Assembly (NCBI GenBank): GCA_020028595.1
Contig: JAIBHQ010000043.1
Location: 1 to 7,010, forward strand
DNA length: 7,010 bases
Origin: Nitrospirota bacterium
GTDB lineage: Bacteria; Nitrospirota; Nitrospiria; Nitrospirales; Nitrospiraceae
Direction: 5' to 3'
The notes below the pieces were generated by a model. It worked only from the letters and a program-made list of their open reading frames with translations. It had not been told where the DNA came from and made no database searches. Both the position numbers and the translations under genes were made by a program. Each line of letters opens with the position of its first letter. Position 1 is the first letter of the stretch. Positions 5,468 to 7,010 of this stretch are shown one piece after another.

Positions 5468-6103
5468 TTAATTGGAAGAGGCCGGTTTCGCTGTCAGCCG
5501 CATGACGAGGACATACAGCGCGCAGAGGAGCAGCGCAAACCCGCCGAAGAGCCAGGACCGCTGTCGCAATACGTGAAGCAGCAGCGATGGATCGTGGATC
5601 AACTCCGGCTGGTCGCCCAGCAGATTCCCGCCGAACCAGGCCAGGATCCAGCACCAGAGTCCCGAGCCGATCACCGTCATGATGCTATAGAGGCCGAAGG
5701 GCATGCGCACCAGCCCGGCTGGAATACCAATTAAGTGGCGCACCACCGGCACCAGGCGGGCAAAGAAGATCCCGCCCGCTTCGTAGCGGTCGAGCCAGCG
5801 CTCGGCGCGCAGCAGCTTGTCTTCCGGGCAGAACACGAGGTATCCGTACTTCACGAGGAGAGGCCGGCCGAGCCACCGCGCCACCCAATAGGTGGCCGCC
5901 GCGCCGAGATAGCTTCCGAGTGTGCCGGCCAGCACCACACCGGTAAAGCTGTATCGGCCTTGCGCAGCCCAATAGGCGGCCGGCGGAATCACAATCTCGC
6001 TTGGAATCGGCACGATGGAGCTTTCCATCGCCATCAGGATGACGATGCCCGGATAGCCCCAATCATGGACCCATTGAAACCAGATGCCGACCCAATTGGA
6101 CAT
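5468..6103 (-). CDS. DedA-family (SNARE-associated/VTT domain) integral membrane protein
   Basis: A 211-residue inner-membrane protein. The family motifs are clear: MESSIVPIPSEIVIPPA (residues 26-42, with E27 and the PIPSE turn) and FFARLVPVVRHLIGIPAG (113-130, with R116, P119 and R122). Hydrophobic helices or re-entrant segments lie near 17-30, 53-76, 112-130, 138-158 and 185-201. Length matches the usual 200-220 residues. DedA proteins are needed for membrane homeostasis, and some members flip or recycle lipid carriers such as undecaprenyl phosphate, or support polymyxin resistance; which applies here cannot be told. The frame stays open upstream to 6490, but the ATG at 6103 is chosen because the DedA-like region begins there, the upstream extension looks non-genic, and AGGAG lies 11 bases before it. 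A divergent miniprotein gene lies upstream. Confidence 0.93.
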   Translation of the reverse strand: MSNWVGIWFQWVHDWGYPGIVILMAMESSIVPIPSEIVIPPAAYWAAQGRYSFTGVVLAGTLGSYLGAAATYWVARWLGRPLLVKYGYLVFCPEDKLLRAERWLDRYEAGGIFFARLVPVVRHLIGIPAGLVRMPFGLYSIMTVIGSGLWCWILAWFGGNLLGDQPELIHDPSLLLHVLRQRSWLFGGFALLLCALYVLVMRLTAKPASSN

Positions 6104-6133
6104 GAACGATGGCGCTCCTGAAAAGGCGCGCGG

Positions 6134-6139
6134 ATTGTA
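6134..6139 (-). promoter_or_regulatory. Possible -10 element of the dedA promoter
   Basis: TACAAT on the minus strand (6139-6134), preceded by CGGG as at the CDGSH promoter, would start transcription near 6127, about 24 bases before the dedA ATG. The -35 is poor: TTGTGG (6165-6160) sits 20 bases away. Two direct CCGGCA copies (6141-6146 and 6151-6156, 10 bp apart) fill the spacer and could be an activator or repressor site. Confidence 0.35.
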
Positions 6140-6172
6140 CCCGGCAGCCACCGGCAACGCCACAAAAAGTTC

Positions 6173-6201
6173 TTGCCCGGCGCGTGAGGGTTCTGTACAA
6201 T
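6173..6201 (+). promoter_or_regulatory. Predicted sigma70-type promoter of the miniprotein gene
   Basis: TTGCCC (6173-6178), a 17-base spacer and TACAAT (6196-6201, 5 of 6 matches) on the plus strand. The start would be near 6208, giving a leader of about 60 bases before ATG 6269. It is back to back with the dedA promoter candidate. Confidence 0.55.
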
Positions 6202-6268
6202 TCGCCCCGTTCGCTCTGCCCATTGTAGTATGGCGTACGGCCTGAATTATTTTGAGGAGGGTGGTCCT

Positions 6269-6442
6269 ATGAGCAGAATCTTTGCAGCAGTGGCGGGGAT
6301 GTTGCTGAGCGTGTCCCAGGCGCTGGCCAACGAACCCAAGGGCGGTGCGCCGGACTATAGCGGCATCAGCGGCATCTATTACACGCTGATCGGATTGATC
6401 CTCGCCTACGGCGTCTACGATACATTCTTCAAGAAGTCCTGA
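6269..6442 (+). CDS. Small exported or membrane protein of unknown function (57 residues)
   Basis: I do not recognise this protein. Residues 1-20 look like a signal peptide (MSR, hydrophobic core IFAAVAGMLLSV, then ALA before N21, an AxA cleavage site). A short polar linker follows (NEPKGGAPDYSGISG, 21-35). One membrane segment IYYTLIGLILAYGVY (36-50) then ends in DTFFKKS. If cleaved, it would be N-outside, C-inside with a cytoplasmic KK tail; if not, a two-helix hairpin. I prefer ATG 6269 over the in-frame ATG 6230, because GAGGAGG (6254-6260) sits eight bases before 6269 and the signal peptide starts there. It has its own promoter and a near-ideal ribosome site, so it is probably well expressed. 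It stands alone between divergent dedA and convergent tesA. It could be a small accessory subunit of a membrane complex, but nothing here identifies one. Confidence 0.75.
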   Translation: MSRIFAAVAGMLLSVSQALANEPKGGAPDYSGISGIYYTLIGLILAYGVYDTFFKKS

Positions 6443-6480
6443 GCGTCGTCTCCAGACTGCCCTGACAGCTATCTGCCTCA

Positions 6481-6511
6481 CCCGCGCCATCGGCCGGACC
6501 GGTGACGCGGG
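6481..6511. terminator. GC-rich hairpin between convergent genes, possible bidirectional terminator
   Basis: Positions 6481-6493 pair with 6499-6511 as a 13-position stem: CCCGCG with CGCGGG outside, one C-A mismatch, then six further pairs including one wobble. The loop is CCGGA. It lies 38 bases past the miniprotein stop and 13 bases past the tesA stop, where a shared terminator is expected. No T-tract follows on either strand, so it is not a standard intrinsic terminator; it may block exonucleases or act with Rho. Confidence 0.45.
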
Positions 6512-6524
6512 ATCGGGGTGTCGT

Positions 6525-7010
6525 TCAGGCCACAGGTTTCGTCAAAAGCGGCTGCAGCATCTTCAGTAAATTCTCCACGATGACCCGATAGCCGGCTTCC
6601 GTCGGGTGGATCCCATCGGCCTGATTCAGCCCCTCACTGGCCGCAACTCCTTCCAGAAAAAATGGCATCAACGGGACATGGTATTTTTTGGCCAGCTCAG
6701 GGTAGACGGCCGCAAAGCGGGCCGTATAGTCCTTGCCGTAGTTTGGCGGCAGCTTCATCCCGACCAGGATCACAGTCACTCCGGCGGCTTGCAGCCGCTG
6801 AACGATTGTCGCCAGGTTTGACCGTGTCTCCACCGGATCGATCCCGCGCAGACCGTCATTGGCGCCCAACTCCAGAATCACAACCGCCGGCTTGCTGTTG
6901 AGCACCCAGTCCACACGGCGGACGCCGCCCGCCGTCGTATCGCCGCTCACGCCGGCATTGATTACGCGATAGCGATAGCCGGCTGCGTCCAGTTCCCGCT
7001 GAAGCCGGGC
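6525..7010 (-). CDS. tesA: TesA-like SGNH/GDSL hydrolase (thioesterase I / lysophospholipase L1), 5' end off the window
   Basis: 161 residues are visible in a frame that is open to the right edge, so the N-terminus is missing. It belongs to the SGNH hydrolase family and closely resembles E. coli TesA, a periplasmic esterase acting on acyl thioesters and lysophospholipids. Visible blocks: INAGVSGDTTAGG (residues 17-29, the block II glycine), LELGANDGLRG (46-56, block III with N51), and the catalytic pair in ADGIHPTEAGY (131-141, D132 and H135). The middle part KLPPNYGKDYTARFAAVYPE lines up well with TesA. Block I with the GDS nucleophile serine and any signal peptide lie beyond the edge. A GTG at 6950 is inside the conserved region and is not the true start. 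It converges with the miniprotein gene, with a hairpin just past its stop. Confidence 0.93.
   Translation of the reverse strand, partial: ARLQRELDAAGYRYRVINAGVSGDTTAGGVRRVDWVLNSKPAVVILELGANDGLRGIDPVETRSNLATIVQRLQAAGVTVILVGMKLPPNYGKDYTARFAAVYPELAKKYHVPLMPFFLEGVAASEGLNQADGIHPTEAGYRVIVENLLKMLQPLLTKPVA

Noticed and set aside
6104..6490. 129-residue N-terminal extension of the DedA frame
   Set aside because: It is antisense to the miniprotein gene, has no family similarity I can see, and crosses both promoter candidates.
1..7010. Search for tRNA, rRNA, riboswitch, toxin-antitoxin, phage or defence genes
   Set aside because: Nothing in either strand's sequence or the translated frames supports any of these.

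Overview
The window is GC-rich (roughly 60% by eye), densely coded bacterial DNA with eight protein genes. Two of them are cut by the window edges. Gene content and style suggest an environmental Gram-negative chromosome. The intergenic 'GCGATGGGC'-type repeats remind me of Nitrospira, but that assignment is an inference from memory and was not tested.

Layout. (1) Positions 1-3211, minus strand: a MoxR AAA+ ATPase, a DUF58 protein and a TgpA-type membrane transglutaminase (partial, runs off the left edge) form the classic MoxR / DUF58 / transglutaminase operon. A good sigma70-type promoter lies at 3294-3266. (2) 3300-4358, minus: a 352-residue protein of unknown function with a class I SAM-methyltransferase-like motif I. 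(3) 4391-4800: a CDGSH iron-sulfur protein (plus strand) surrounded by three degenerate arrays of 7-bp repeats. (4) 4809-5450, plus: a short AlkA/HhH-GPD DNA glycosylase. (5) 5468-6103, minus: a DedA-family membrane protein convergent with the glycosylase. (6) 6269-6442, plus: a 57-residue exported or membrane miniprotein with a strong promoter and Shine-Dalgarno, divergent from dedA. (7) 6525-7010, minus: a TesA-like SGNH hydrolase missing its N-terminus at the right edge, convergent with the miniprotein across a GC-rich hairpin.

How they fit together. The MoxR operon is the only clear multi-gene functional unit. In this family MoxR acts as a chaperone-like ATPase, DUF58 proteins are its usual partners, and TgpA is a membrane protein with an external transglutaminase-like domain. 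The other genes look like independent housekeeping units: Fe-S protein, alkylation repair, membrane or lipid transport, lipid-ester hydrolysis.

I see no phage, CRISPR, toxin-antitoxin, insertion sequence, tRNA or rRNA. The most unusual signals are the heptamer arrays around the CDGSH gene, one of which supplies the -35 box of its predicted promoter and another its 5' UTR. Next come a dnaX-like A_AAA_AAG slippery site in the moxR-family gene that would cut the ATPase just before its lid domain, an inverted repeat framing the MoxR promoter, and the unassigned miniprotein. No intergenic stretch exceeds about 165 bases.
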